Origin: an uncultured Glaciecola sp.
Lineage (GTDB): Bacteria > Pseudomonadota > Gammaproteobacteria > Enterobacterales > Alteromonadaceae
Reading direction: 5' to 3'
DNA length: 64,000 nt
NCBI GenBank assembly: GCA_905479945.1
Contig: CAJQOP010000001.1
Span: forward strand, 62,001 to 126,000
Part shown: one piece after another, positions 33,189 to 41,967 of the stretch
Layout of the letters: each line of letters starts with the position of its first letter
Numbering within the stretch: the stretch's first letter is position 1
The notes under the pieces: generated by a model
What the model was told of the DNA's origin: nothing
Seen by the model: only the letters and a program-made list of their open reading frames with translations
Databases searched by the model: none
Translations under genes and position numbers: made by a program

Positions 33189-33220
33189 CTGAATAATGTC
33201 ATCACGGCTGAAACGTAAAT

Positions 33221-33260
33221 AAACACGAATGCATCAATATGAAACCGAACATTCGTGTTT
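33221..33260 (+). promoter_or_regulatory. Strong stem-loop between precursor and ATP-grasp ligase
   Basis: AAACACGAATG (33221-33231) pairs perfectly with CATTCGTGTTT (33250-33260) around an 18-base loop. It is followed by CTTCTTCT rather than a T run. It may be a leaky terminator or an mRNA-stabilising end that keeps precursor mRNA in excess over ligase mRNA. An alternative ligase ATG at 33239 lies within the loop. Confidence 0.65.
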
Positions 33261-33289
33261 CTTCTTCTATCAAAGTGAGTCACACCACC

Positions 33290-34186
33290 ATGATACTATT
33301 GTTAGGAAACCACGCTGATGAGAGTATAAAGCACATTGGTAAGGCACTATCACTAAAAGACATCAGCTTTGTCACCGTGAATACGAAGTACTTCATCCAA
33401 GACATAGAATTCAGTTACTCGCCTAACACCAACCAAAGTAAACTAAAAATAGACAATCATACTGTGGAGACCGGTCTTATTAAAAGCGCCTTTTGGGTCA
33501 GAATTCATCCTCCTATCGTATTGCCATTGGATCGCAATCTAGGCTTGTCACAGAATATTATTCAACAAGAAGCAAATTGCTTTTTACAGAGTTTTCTAAC
33601 ATTGCAGAGTGTTAATTGGTGTAATTCTTGGCAAGCCTATCAATTGCATAAAACCAAGCCTTTGCAATTGAGCATGGCAAAACAATTGGGAGCAAACATT
33701 CCTCAGACCATTGTAGGGAATATAAGCGATGAAAAAAATAAGCTTATACGATCATTTGAATGTATCGAAAAGCCCGTACATGGTGGCTGTTTAACGCGAA
33801 AAATCGACACGAACAAACTTAATGACAATGTAAACCTTCCATCAACAATTCAATCTCTAGTAAAAGGAACAAATATAAGAACATACATCATTGGCCATTT
33901 TGAGTTCAGCGCGGAAATTCAAACTACTACCATTGATTTTCGAAGTGATCAGTATACTAAAGTAATTAGAACGACTTTGCCCACAGAAGTAAGATCCTTA
34001 GCGTTTAGAATAATGACAGCGCTAGATATGCAATGGACGGCAATTGATTGGATATTAGATGAAAAATCAGAATATGTATTTCTTGAAGCAAACCCAGCGC
34101 CAATGTTTGTCGAATTTGAAAAAGCCACTGGATATCCAATTACAGAGTCAATTATTTCTATGCTTACAACAACGCAGGATAAGTAA
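33290..34186 (+). CDS. ATP-grasp peptide ligase of the MvdD/graspetide-maturase type
   Basis: A 298-residue ATP-grasp enzyme expected to form ester or amide side-chain crosslinks in the adjacent precursor. It resembles microviridin ligase MvdD in order and content: N-terminal MILLLGNHADES, FWVRIHPPI (MvdD VWYRR position), KPLQLSMAKQLGANIPQTIVGN, IRTYIIGHFEFSAEIQT, WTAIDWILDEKSEYVFLEAN and PITESII. The metal-binding pair is probably E266 and N268 in LEANP. I start at ATG 33290 because MvdD-type proteins begin there and the upstream ATG (33239) lies in a stem-loop. A terminator-like hairpin follows. There is one ligase only and no N-acetyltransferase nearby. The family assignment is from resemblance. 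Confidence 0.85.
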   Translation: MILLLGNHADESIKHIGKALSLKDISFVTVNTKYFIQDIEFSYSPNTNQSKLKIDNHTVETGLIKSAFWVRIHPPIVLPLDRNLGLSQNIIQQEANCFLQSFLTLQSVNWCNSWQAYQLHKTKPLQLSMAKQLGANIPQTIVGNISDEKNKLIRSFECIEKPVHGGCLTRKIDTNKLNDNVNLPSTIQSLVKGTNIRTYIIGHFEFSAEIQTTTIDFRSDQYTKVIRTTLPTEVRSLAFRIMTALDMQWTAIDWILDEKSEYVFLEANPAPMFVEFEKATGYPITESIISMLTTTQDK

Positions 34187-34230
34187 GCTGAACTTAGGAT
34201 AAGCAAATTCAGTCTGTTCTAGAAAAACAA

Positions 34231-34260
34231 AACCCCAACAACCAAAGGTTGATGGGGCTT
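34231..34260 (-). terminator. Terminator after hslU
   Basis: CCCCAACAACC/GGTTGATGGGG is a near-perfect stem with an AAA loop. On the minus strand it is followed by a T-rich tract (TTTTGTTTTT). It may also stop readthrough from the ATP-grasp gene on the plus strand. Confidence 0.8.
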
Positions 34261-34393
34261 GAATCAAATAATTAAACGCTTCTTATATACTATGGTTGAC
34301 GAGACCTTCAGTATTGCTCGATGTACTCATAAAAAATGTAAAAACAGATTTTATAAAAGTAATAAAGCCAAGACATACGTCTTATTTTTCATA

Positions 34394-35725
34394 CTACAGT
34401 ATAAATCTACTTAAGTCTTCATTATCCGCTAAAGTTTCTAGATGTTGATTCACATACTCTTGATCAACAAGCAATGACTCGCCTGACCTATCTGATGCTT
34501 CAAAGGAAATTTCTTCCATCAAACGTTCTAAAACTGTGTATAAACGACGAGCACCAATATTTTCAGTTTTCTCATTCACCTGCCATGCTACTTCCGCGAT
34601 ACGCTGAATGCCTGATTCAGTAAATTCAACTTCAACGCCTTCTGTTTTTAGTAAGGCTTTATACTGCAAGGTCAAAGAAGCATCAGGCTCGGTTAGTATT
34701 CTAACAAAGTCTTCTACTCTCAATGCTGATAACTCAACGCGAATAGGCAAGCGACCTTGCAATTCAGGGATTAAATCTGACGGTTTCGCCATTTGAAAAG
34801 CACCTGAAGCAATGAATAAAATGTGGTCGGTTTTTACCATGCCATGTTTAGTAGATACGGTTGAACCTTCAACCAAGGGTAACAAGTCGCGTTGCACTCC
34901 TTCTCTTGAAACACCGCCAGACTGATTGCCATCGCCCTTGCAGATCTTGTCAATCTCATCGATAAAAACGATACCATTTTGTTCTAGCGACTCAATTGCC
35001 GTTTCCTTCAAATCCTGCTGATTAACAAGTTTGCTAGACTCTTCTTCTAGCAAGAGTTTGTAAGCGTCCTTAATTTTGAGCTTTTTCTTCTTCTTGTTAT
35101 TTTCGCCCGACAGGTTTTGAAACATACCTTGCAATTGGTTGGTCATCTCTTCCATGCCAGGAGGTGCCATAATCTCAACACCAACTTGAGGTAAAGCAAC
35201 GTCCAACTCAATTTCTTTGTCGTCTAATTGCCCTTCTCGCAGCTTTTTGCGGAATACCTGACGAGTGCCTTTGTCCTGATTATCTTCGCGCTCACCCGAT
35301 GCACTTTGCGCTGGCGGTAACAATATATCTAAGATACGTTCTTCAGCAGCCTCTTCCGCGCGATACTTTACTTTTTTAGCCGCATCTTCCTTGGTCATTT
35401 TCACCGCAATATCAGCCAAATCACGAATAATAGATTCAACTTCCTTGCCAACATAGCCTACTTCAGTAAATTTGGTTGCTTCAACTTTAATGAACGGTGC
35501 ATTGGCTAATTTGGCAAGACGACGAGCGATCTCTGTTTTACCTACACCTGTTGGGCCTATCAACAGAATGTTTTTAGGAGTAACTTCTTGGCGAAGCTCT
35601 GGCCCAAGTTGCATTCTTCGCCAGCGATTTCTAAGTGCAATTGATACTGCTTTTTTTGCATCCGACTGCCCAATAATGTGCTTATCTAATGCGTGAACAA
35701 TTTCTCTAGGAGTCATATCTGACAT
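34394..35725 (-). CDS. hslU: HslU, ATPase of the HslVU protease
   Basis: The AAA+ unfoldase that feeds substrates to the HslV peptidase. Features are [17 protein letters not shown], Walker A ([15 protein letters not shown]), the pore-loop region with [17 protein letters not shown], Walker B ([11 protein letters not shown]) and the C-terminal [10 protein letters not shown] that docks into HslV. A 443-residue length equals that of E. coli HslU. AAAGG lies upstream. It follows hslV by about 80 bp. Confidence 0.97.
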   Translation of the reverse strand: MSDMTPREIVHALDKHIIGQSDAKKAVSIALRNRWRRMQLGPELRQEVTPKNILLIGPTGVGKTEIARRLAKLANAPFIKVEATKFTEVGYVGKEVESIIRDLADIAVKMTKEDAAKKVKYRAEEAAEERILDILLPPAQSASGEREDNQDKGTRQVFRKKLREGQLDDKEIELDVALPQVGVEIMAPPGMEEMTNQLQGMFQNLSGENNKKKKKLKIKDAYKLLLEEESSKLVNQQDLKETAIESLEQNGIVFIDEIDKICKGDGNQSGGVSREGVQRDLLPLVEGSTVSTKHGMVKTDHILFIASGAFQMAKPSDLIPELQGRLPIRVELSALRVEDFVRILTEPDASLTLQYKALLKTEGVEVEFTESGIQRIAEVAWQVNEKTENIGARRLYTVLERLMEEISFEASDRSGESLLVDQEYVNQHLETLADNEDLSRFIL

Positions 35726-35803
35726 AATTTATATACCTTTCACTAACTCGCTAAATTTTGACTGCTAAGCAGTCGTTATAGCAAGTTAATTTAAAAAATT
35801 GGA

Positions 35804-36328
35804 TTAATAATCGAGTGTCTCGATAGTTTTATTTTGATTGGTAAATACACAGATATCACCAGCAATCGTAAGGCTTTTTTCAGCAATCTCTTGCGCACTT
35901 AATTCAGTATTTGCATACAAGGCAGTTGCTGCAGCTTGCGCAAACGGACCACCAGAACCTATTGCAATCAAATCTTGCTCCGGTTGTATCACATCCCCAT
36001 TACCGGTAATAATTAAAGATGCGCTATGATCAGCGACGGCTAACAAAGCCTCTAGTTTCCTTAACATACGGTCCGTGCGCCAATCTTTAGCCAGCTCTAC
36101 CGCTGCTTTGGTGAGATGACCTTGATGCTTTTCTAATTTAGATTCAAAACGTTCAAACAAAGTAAACGCATCCGCGGTGCCACCAGCAAAACCAGCCAGT
36201 ACTTTGTCGTGATAGAGGCGTCTTACCTTGCGGGCATTCCCCTTCATAACGGTATTTCCAAGTGATACTTGGCCATCACCCGCAATCACAACTTGATTGC
36301 CACGGCGAACTGATACGATCGTTGTCAT
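35804..36328 (-). CDS. hslV: HslV, peptidase of the HslVU protease
   Basis: A proteasome-like N-terminal-threonine peptidase. After removal of Met, the active site is Thr in [34 protein letters not shown] and [16 protein letters not shown] are typical. I start at ATG 36328, which has AGGAG upstream and gives 174 residues (E. coli 176), rather than an in-frame start 28 codons earlier that would bury the catalytic Thr. Operon order ftsN-hslV-hslU. Confidence 0.97.
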   Translation of the reverse strand: MTTIVSVRRGNQVVIAGDGQVSLGNTVMKGNARKVRRLYHDKVLAGFAGGTADAFTLFERFESKLEKHQGHLTKAAVELAKDWRTDRMLRKLEALLAVADHSASLIITGNGDVIQPEQDLIAIGSGGPFAQAAATALYANTELSAQEIAEKSLTIAGDICVFTNQNKTIETLDY

Positions 36329-36519
36329 ATAAACTCCTATGAAACTTGAACAAGTGATACGGCCGAACAATAGTCCTCGCAATCCCAAACTCAAGCCATT
36401 AATTACTGTCAAATTTCTGTTAGTGATTAATTAATGGGGGGACTTACAACTATTTCAAGTAAGGGCCTTGAGTTGAGGGTGAATTAGAGCACAAGGGGCA
36501 GTAAAGCAAAAACGCCTGA

Positions 36520-37152
36520 CTAATCCCAGTTCCAAATTTGACAGCGGTTTACTTTGGCAGATCGCAGTGCGTGGCGCGCTCTCTCAGCGTCACGCTTGGT
36601 TTCATAGGGGCCTAAGACAACCCGAAACCAGATCCCTTTGGAACCTTTGCTCTCGAGTACTTGAGACTCAAGCCCTTGAAAAGCAATTTTGGCTTTTAGC
36701 TCTTCCGCTTGAGATTGTTTTCTAAATGATCCGCATTGCATCAAATAACGACGGTCAGAACTTGGCAATTCTGCAACATCAACTTCAACAGAATATGAAG
36801 GCAAGCCTTCAATAAATTCCCATTCCTCTTCGGCAAGCATCGGGAGCGGATCTTTTTCTTTTTCAAACGAAGGCACATCGGAGTTCTCGGCATCGGTGCC
36901 AGAATCATCATCACTTTCAACAACATTGCTTGCTGCGCCATTCTGCTGTGCGTCCGCTTCAGAATCAGCATACGCTGCATTTTCGCTCGAGGAAGACCCA
37001 GCATCTTTTAAGTACCAAAGACCAGCAACAAAGCTCGCCACTACCAAAATCGCAAGCACTACCTTAAACCAAGCAACACTTTGGGCTGGTTTTCTCTTTT
37101 TTGTGGGCTGCCTTTTTTTCTGGCTTCGCGCCACATAATCTCTTTGCGCCAT
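36520..37152 (-). CDS. ftsN: Cell division protein FtsN
   Basis: A bitopic divisome protein that activates septal peptidoglycan synthesis. It has a basic cytoplasmic tail (MAQRDYVARSQKKRQPTKKR), a membrane helix at ~28-48, a Ser/Asp/Glu-rich periplasmic linker and a C-terminal SPOR domain (YLMQCGSFRKQSQAEELKA, WFRVVLGPYETKRDAERAR). The cysteine pair in the SPOR domain (C141-type and C206-type positions) is present. The length is 210 residues, shorter than E. coli (319) because of the linker. cytR, next to ftsN in E. coli, is absent. Confidence 0.93.
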   Translation of the reverse strand: MAQRDYVARSQKKRQPTKKRKPAQSVAWFKVVLAILVVASFVAGLWYLKDAGSSSSENAAYADSEADAQQNGAASNVVESDDDSGTDAENSDVPSFEKEKDPLPMLAEEEWEFIEGLPSYSVEVDVAELPSSDRRYLMQCGSFRKQSQAEELKAKIAFQGLESQVLESKGSKGIWFRVVLGPYETKRDAERARHALRSAKVNRCQIWNWD

Positions 37153-37262
37153 ATTATTCTTTGTTGTCTTTTTTATGAGTTGGCTTCAAGCTACGACTAT
37201 ACAAAATTTTGACAAAGAAAACGTAGGTTTTTACAATTAATCTGCGCGTCCTAAAACCATCT

Positions 37263-39461
37263 TTAGCTAAAATCGATAGGTGAAACATCTATACTCCAGC
37301 GAACCTGCTTACTTAGCGCCATTTCCAACAGGGCATCATTTGCTTGCTGGGTTGCTTGCTGCAAATATTTACGTGAAGCGCATTGAATAATCAATAAATT
37401 CCTATAGCGCCCCTGCTTCTTTTCAATAAAAGCAGGAAACGGCCCTAGCACTTTAGCGTGTTTGAATTGTGTAAATAACTGTGCGCAAACTTGCAAAAAG
37501 TTCACCGATAAATGCTTGTGGTGAGATTCACTGCGTATACAAATTTGATGCTCATGAGGTGGAAGCATCGCGTGTTTTCGCTCTAGCAGGGCGTATCGAG
37601 CAAAGTCTGAGAAACCATTATTAATTAAATCCTGCAGCAGAGGGTGTTCAGGGCAATGTGTTTGCAGCCACATTTCGCCTAATTTATCACTGCGCCCTGC
37701 TCTTCCAGATAGCTGGGTAATTAGCTGAGCTAATTTTTCTGGCGCTCTAAAATCGGCGCTAAATAAGGCGCTATCAACATTCAGAATAAGAACCAAGGTA
37801 ACATCAGGAAAATGATGCCCTTTGGACAATATTTGCGTGCCCACCAATATTTGAAATTTCTTTTGATTGATATCTTGCAGAAGCTTGTTTAACTTTCCTT
37901 TTCCGCGCACCGTGTCACTATCTACACGCACTGTAGAAAAGTTAGGAAATATTGTTTCAAGCCCTTGTTGCAACTGCTCTGTTCCAACACCAAAGGTATC
38001 AAGTTCGTGATGACCGCATTGCGCGCAGTTTTTAGGCAACTGCCGAGTGTCAGCGCAACGATGGCATTGTAAATTATTCAGGCTTTTATGCACCGTCATT
38101 GGGTTGTCGCAGCGCTGACAATTCTCAACATGTCCGCACTGATGGCATAGCAAGGCCGGTGCATAACCTCGTCTATTCACAAACACCATGACTTGGTTGC
38201 CAGCGTCGAGTTGTTCACGCATTTTATCAAGCATCCCCTGCGCGATACCAAACTGCATAAATTGGCCTTTAATATTCATTAAACGCTGCACAGGCATGGC
38301 TGAGCTTCCTGCTCGGTTAGGCAATGAAATATGTTTGTATTTCTTTTCTAAGGCATTGTGCAGGCTTTCAAGTGACGGTGTCGCGCTGCCGAGCACAAGA
38401 GGAATATTAAGCTGCCTTGCTCGATAAACTGCAATGTCTCTCGCATGGTATCGCAAATTATCTTGTTGCTTGAAGGACTCGTCATGTTCTTCATCTACAA
38501 TGATCATGCCTGGGTTTTTCATTTCTGTGAATATAGATGAACGTGTACCTATAATAATCCCTAAACTACCGTCTCGCGCCTGCTGCCAAACTTGCAGCCT
38601 TTCAGAGTTGTTCAAATTCGAATGCAGCGTGCCCACCCGGATGCCAAAACGCTTTTCAAAGCGCCCTACCGTTTGTGGCGTCAAGCCAATTTCGGGAACC
38701 AATATCAGAACCTGTTTACCAATCTTTAGTAGCGGCTCTATTATTTGCAAGTAAACTTCTGTCTTTCCGCTTCCTGTCACCCCTTCGATAAGAGTAGTGC
38801 TAAAGTTCGTTGCTAGGTTAATTGTAGATATTGCAATGGCTTGTTCAACATTCGGAATAGGCTTTTCACCTACAGATAATTGCGTGCGCCAATCGCTAGG
38901 TGTTTCAACGACTTCGGTTTTTTCAAGTAAAGATTTGTCGGTCAAGCCTTTGATGATAGCGGCCGTGAAGGTTTGTTTAACGGTTGCTAGAGGTTGCTTG
39001 CCTTTTTCCAGCAGTCGATACAAGTCAAACTGCTTAACAGAACGCGTTAATAGTTCAGCAGCGTCTTCATGCGCTGCATTTTGACTCGTGAGCTGCAAAT
39101 AAGTATGTGTAGATACAGCAACCTTACTTTTTCCACTCTGCAGTTTACGCAGCACGGCTGGCAATAAGGTGTGTAGGACCTCACCAATTGGATGATGGTA
39201 GTACTCACTCATCCAGCGCCCCAAAATCAGCATTTGCTCTGAACAAACAGGATCAGAATCTAAAACCTCTAAAACTGACTTAAGCTTTGCATCGTCGTAT
39301 TGGGATTCGACATGTGTTCTGAGCACGATGCCTACACATTTTCGAGGTCCAAAAGGAACCAGCACTCTGCAACCCACCAATGAATTAGTATGTAATACGT
39401 CAATTTTGTAATCAAACAATTGTGGCATTGGCACCGCAATAGCCACTTGAATAACCTGCAA
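37263..39461 (-). CDS. priA: Primosomal protein N' (replication restart helicase PriA)
   Basis: A 3'-5' DNA helicase that reloads DnaB at repaired forks. The N-terminal 3'BD starts IQVAIAVPMPQLFDYKID. The helicase has Walker A (EGVTGSGKTEVYLQ), DEEHDESFKQQ, VFVNRRGYAP, and QILVGTQILSKGHHFP. Eight zinc-binding cysteines occur in pairs (CHQCGHVENCQRC, CHRC, CAQC). The start is TTG at 39461: GAGG lies five bases upstream and the resulting N-terminus matches the family. The length of 732 residues equals that of E. coli PriA. It diverges from rpmE. Confidence 0.96.
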   Translation of the reverse strand: MQVIQVAIAVPMPQLFDYKIDVLHTNSLVGCRVLVPFGPRKCVGIVLRTHVESQYDDAKLKSVLEVLDSDPVCSEQMLILGRWMSEYYHHPIGEVLHTLLPAVLRKLQSGKSKVAVSTHTYLQLTSQNAAHEDAAELLTRSVKQFDLYRLLEKGKQPLATVKQTFTAAIIKGLTDKSLLEKTEVVETPSDWRTQLSVGEKPIPNVEQAIAISTINLATNFSTTLIEGVTGSGKTEVYLQIIEPLLKIGKQVLILVPEIGLTPQTVGRFEKRFGIRVGTLHSNLNNSERLQVWQQARDGSLGIIIGTRSSIFTEMKNPGMIIVDEEHDESFKQQDNLRYHARDIAVYRARQLNIPLVLGSATPSLESLHNALEKKYKHISLPNRAGSSAMPVQRLMNIKGQFMQFGIAQGMLDKMREQLDAGNQVMVFVNRRGYAPALLCHQCGHVENCQRCDNPMTVHKSLNNLQCHRCADTRQLPKNCAQCGHHELDTFGVGTEQLQQGLETIFPNFSTVRVDSDTVRGKGKLNKLLQDINQKKFQILVGTQILSKGHHFPDVTLVLILNVDSALFSADFRAPEKLAQLITQLSGRAGRSDKLGEMWLQTHCPEHPLLQDLINNGFSDFARYALLERKHAMLPPHEHQICIRSESHHKHLSVNFLQVCAQLFTQFKHAKVLGPFPAFIEKKQGRYRNLLIIQCASRKYLQQATQQANDALLEMALSKQVRWSIDVSPIDFS

Positions 39462-39626
39462 TTAAACCTCTTTTTATTTTTTTTTAGACATCATTTTGAA
39501 TGTCGATATTTAGCATTTAGAAACTCATGATATCAATCTTTAAAGCACTTCCATGAAATATTTTAGTAAAAATGTATTTCTACTTACTAAGGCAAACTAA
39601 TTCAGGCCTTAGCCTTGAGTTATTGC

Positions 39627-39655
39627 TTGATAAAGAAGTGTAATTCTATTATTAT
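39627..39655 (+). promoter_or_regulatory. Sigma-70-like promoter for rpmE
   Basis: TTGATA at 39627-39632 and TATTAT at 39650-39655 are separated by 17 bp, giving a leader of about 100 bases before rpmE. It lies in the 303-bp gap between priA and rpmE, which holds nothing else I can name. Confidence 0.6.
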
Positions 39656-39764
39656 CCGCGTCCAAATTTATGTAGTTGAATAACTCAACTGCTTTTTAAT
39701 TAATTTCGTTTGGTGTGCGACTTCGGGTTGTATAGCGAGACGGCCTAAATATTAAGGTATCCCA

Positions 39765-39977
39765 ATGAAAGACGGTATTCATCCTAAGTACGAAGAAATA
39801 ACAGCAACTTGTTCATGCGGTAACATCATGAAAGTACGCTCAACACTTGGTAAAGACATCAACTTGGACGTATGTTCAGCATGTCACCCATTCTACACTG
39901 GTAAGCAGCGTAACAGTGATACTGGTGGTCGTGTTGACAAGTTTAAGAAACGTTTTGGTGCACTTAGCGCTAAGTAA
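39765..39977 (+). CDS. rpmE: 50S ribosomal protein L31 (zinc form)
   Basis: A 70-residue ribosomal protein of the large subunit. It keeps the zinc-ligand cysteines of the C+ form (CSCGN and [13 protein letters not shown]), so it is the zinc-binding L31 rather than the C- paralogue used under zinc limitation. The C-terminal [14 protein letters not shown] is typical. It diverges from priA, as in E. coli, and is followed by a strong terminator. Confidence 0.98.
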   Translation: MKDGIHPKYEEITATCSCGNIMKVRSTLGKDINLDVCSACHPFYTGKQRNSDTGGRVDKFKKRFGALSAK

Positions 39978-40025
39978 TTTCTTTGTCAGAGCTTTTTTGA
40001 AAAAAGTTCTCATTGCAATAATTTT

Positions 40026-40052
40026 AAAAAGAGCGAATTACGCTCTTTTTTT
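40026..40052 (+). terminator. Rho-independent terminator after rpmE
   Basis: AAAAGAGCG/CGCTCTTTT around AATTA, followed by T residues, about 50 bp after the rpmE stop. Confidence 0.93.
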
Positions 40053-40457
40053 ATGTCTACTCATTTATCACCCATTCAATAACAACATTCTATTATTTTA
40101 TCTAATCTAACTCAGTTTAAGCTCATCTCTCATCTCTCATCTATGAGCAAAAAAGTGACTTTATTTCTGATACTTAAGCATCAATCTGTTATTTTTTCTA
40201 ACAAATTTTCACACAAATAACTACACAAAAATAAATTCCAAATAATATTCACTATATGTATTTAGATATAATGGCTACCCAAACAACATTTACTAACTAA
40301 AAATCATGGTCTTACCACTTGGGTTTTTATAGGGATTAGCGTCTTTTGTATTCTTGATTGCTAAACGAAATGTGCTACATTTACAGCATACTTGTAAGTC
40401 ACTATGAAAACTTACGAAAACAGTAACACATACACATTCGAAAGGACCCTGTTCAAG
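40053..40457. other. Gap between rpmE and the malic enzyme gene
   Basis: 405 bp, strongly AT-rich. It includes a small tandem repeat (CATCTCT three times, near 40124-40144) bounded by GCTCAT and ATGAGC. No gene or clear promoter was recognised. Confidence 0.5.
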
Positions 40458-41708
40458 ATGCCAGATTTTCGCCAACAAGCGCTCGATTATCATGAATTTC
40501 CAAAGCCCGGAAAAATTAGCGTTGAAATTTCCACTGCGGCAGATACCGTCACCGATTTAGCACTGGCTTATAGCCCTGGAGTTGCTGAGCCCGTTCGCGA
40601 AATAGCAGCGGATCCTAATGCTGCTTATAAATATACTGCAAAAGGTAACTTGGTCGCGGTTATTACAAATGGCACAGCAATATTGGGTTTAGGTAATTTG
40701 GGCCCACTTGCTTCAAAGCCGGTCATGGAAGGTAAGGCATTATTGTTTAAGCATTTTGCTGGGCTAGACTCTATTGATATTGAAGTGAAACATCGCACGA
40801 CTGAAGAATTTATCAACACGGTAGCCAATATTGCCGATACTTTCGGTGGTATTAATCTGGAAGATATCAAGGCTCCTGAGTGTTTTGAAATTGAAAAAGA
40901 ACTTATAAAGCGTTGTAAAATTCCAATTTTTCACGATGATCAACACGGCACTGCTATCGTAACTGCTGCAGGTATGTTGAATGCTCTTGAGATTCAAGGC
41001 AAAAAAATTGAAGAAGCTATGTTTGTTTGTCTTGGAGCAGGGGCAGCCGCGGTAGCTTGCATGGAGCTGCTGATAAAATGCGGTGCCATGCGCGAAAAGA
41101 TATACATGCTAGACCGCAAAGGAGTCATTCACACTAGACGCGAGGAATTAACGCCGCATAAAGCATTGTTTGCGAATAATACAGACAAACGCACCTTAGA
41201 AGACGTACTCGATGGTGCTGATGTATTCCTAGGCTTAAGTGGACCTGACATTTTGCCGCCAGAAGCGCTCAAACTTATGGCTCCTAATCCTATTGTTTTT
41301 GCTTGCTCCAACCCTGACCCTGAAATTAAGCCCGAATTAGCACATGCTGTTAGAGATGACCTGATTATGGCAACAGGACGCTCTGATTATCCAAATCAAG
41401 TAAACAATGTATTATGTTTTCCGTTCATTTTTAGGGGCGCTTTGGATGTGCGAGCATCGGAAATTAATGATGCAATGAAAGTTGCTGCAGTTGAAGCTCT
41501 GAGAAGTGTGTCGAAAGAGCCAGTACCTAAAGAGGTGCTTATTGCCAGTGAAGTTGAGTCATTAACTTTTGGCAGAGAGTATATTATTCCAAAACCAATG
41601 GATCCAAGATTGTGCAAACGGATTGCAACCGCTGTTGCTAAGGCGGCTATTGCTTCTGGCGTGGCTAAAATTGAAACCTTGCCTGATAATTATCTAGACA
41701 ATTTTTAG
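40458..41708 (+). CDS. Malic enzyme, short single-domain form
   Basis: Oxidative decarboxylation of malate to pyruvate with NAD(P) as acceptor. Residues include YHEFPKPGKISVEIST, LALAYSPGVAEP, GNLVAVITNGTAILGLGN, the catalytic-lysine region PVMEGKALLFKHFA, and the nucleotide site VCLGAGAAAVAC. FHDDQHGTA and FACSNPDPEIKP are family signatures. It corresponds to the malic domain of MaeB without the C-terminal phosphotransacetylase domain. At 416 residues it is the usual length for the short form. I start at ATG 40458, preceded at a long distance by AAGGA; an in-frame ATG 54 bp upstream is possible. It lies beside rpmE, as in several gammaproteobacteria. Confidence 0.92.
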   Translation: MPDFRQQALDYHEFPKPGKISVEISTAADTVTDLALAYSPGVAEPVREIAADPNAAYKYTAKGNLVAVITNGTAILGLGNLGPLASKPVMEGKALLFKHFAGLDSIDIEVKHRTTEEFINTVANIADTFGGINLEDIKAPECFEIEKELIKRCKIPIFHDDQHGTAIVTAAGMLNALEIQGKKIEEAMFVCLGAGAAAVACMELLIKCGAMREKIYMLDRKGVIHTRREELTPHKALFANNTDKRTLEDVLDGADVFLGLSGPDILPPEALKLMAPNPIVFACSNPDPEIKPELAHAVRDDLIMATGRSDYPNQVNNVLCFPFIFRGALDVRASEINDAMKVAAVEALRSVSKEPVPKEVLIASEVESLTFGREYIIPKPMDPRLCKRIATAVAKAAIASGVAKIETLPDNYLDNF

Positions 41709-41967
41709 GTTCTACTGACGTCTATCGTAAATGAAGCTTATTGGTGGATGCCTGTGAGCTTTTTTTATCCGCAAAATCTACCAAAATAAACACTACAATC
41801 AAGGTAGTCCACTTCAAACCCGAGGCTGCTCGAGTCTATTAGGAGTTAACCTTCTCTTTTGGCACATTTAAGCTCTGGCGTTGAGAAAAAGTGGCCGGTA
41901 ACATATGTTCTATCATGCTGCCGGCTGGTATTAACAATTACATCAACTTTAACCAGTGATGGGAACG

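Noticed and set aside
33239-33289. N-terminal extension of the ATP-grasp ligase from ATG 33239
   Set aside because: That ATG lies in the loop of a strong hairpin, and ligases of this type begin at the position of ATG 33290. Kept only as an alternative.
41735-41770. AAGCT...AGCTTTTTTT as a terminator after the malic enzyme gene
   Set aside because: The stem is only five pairs with an 18-base loop, too weak to call.
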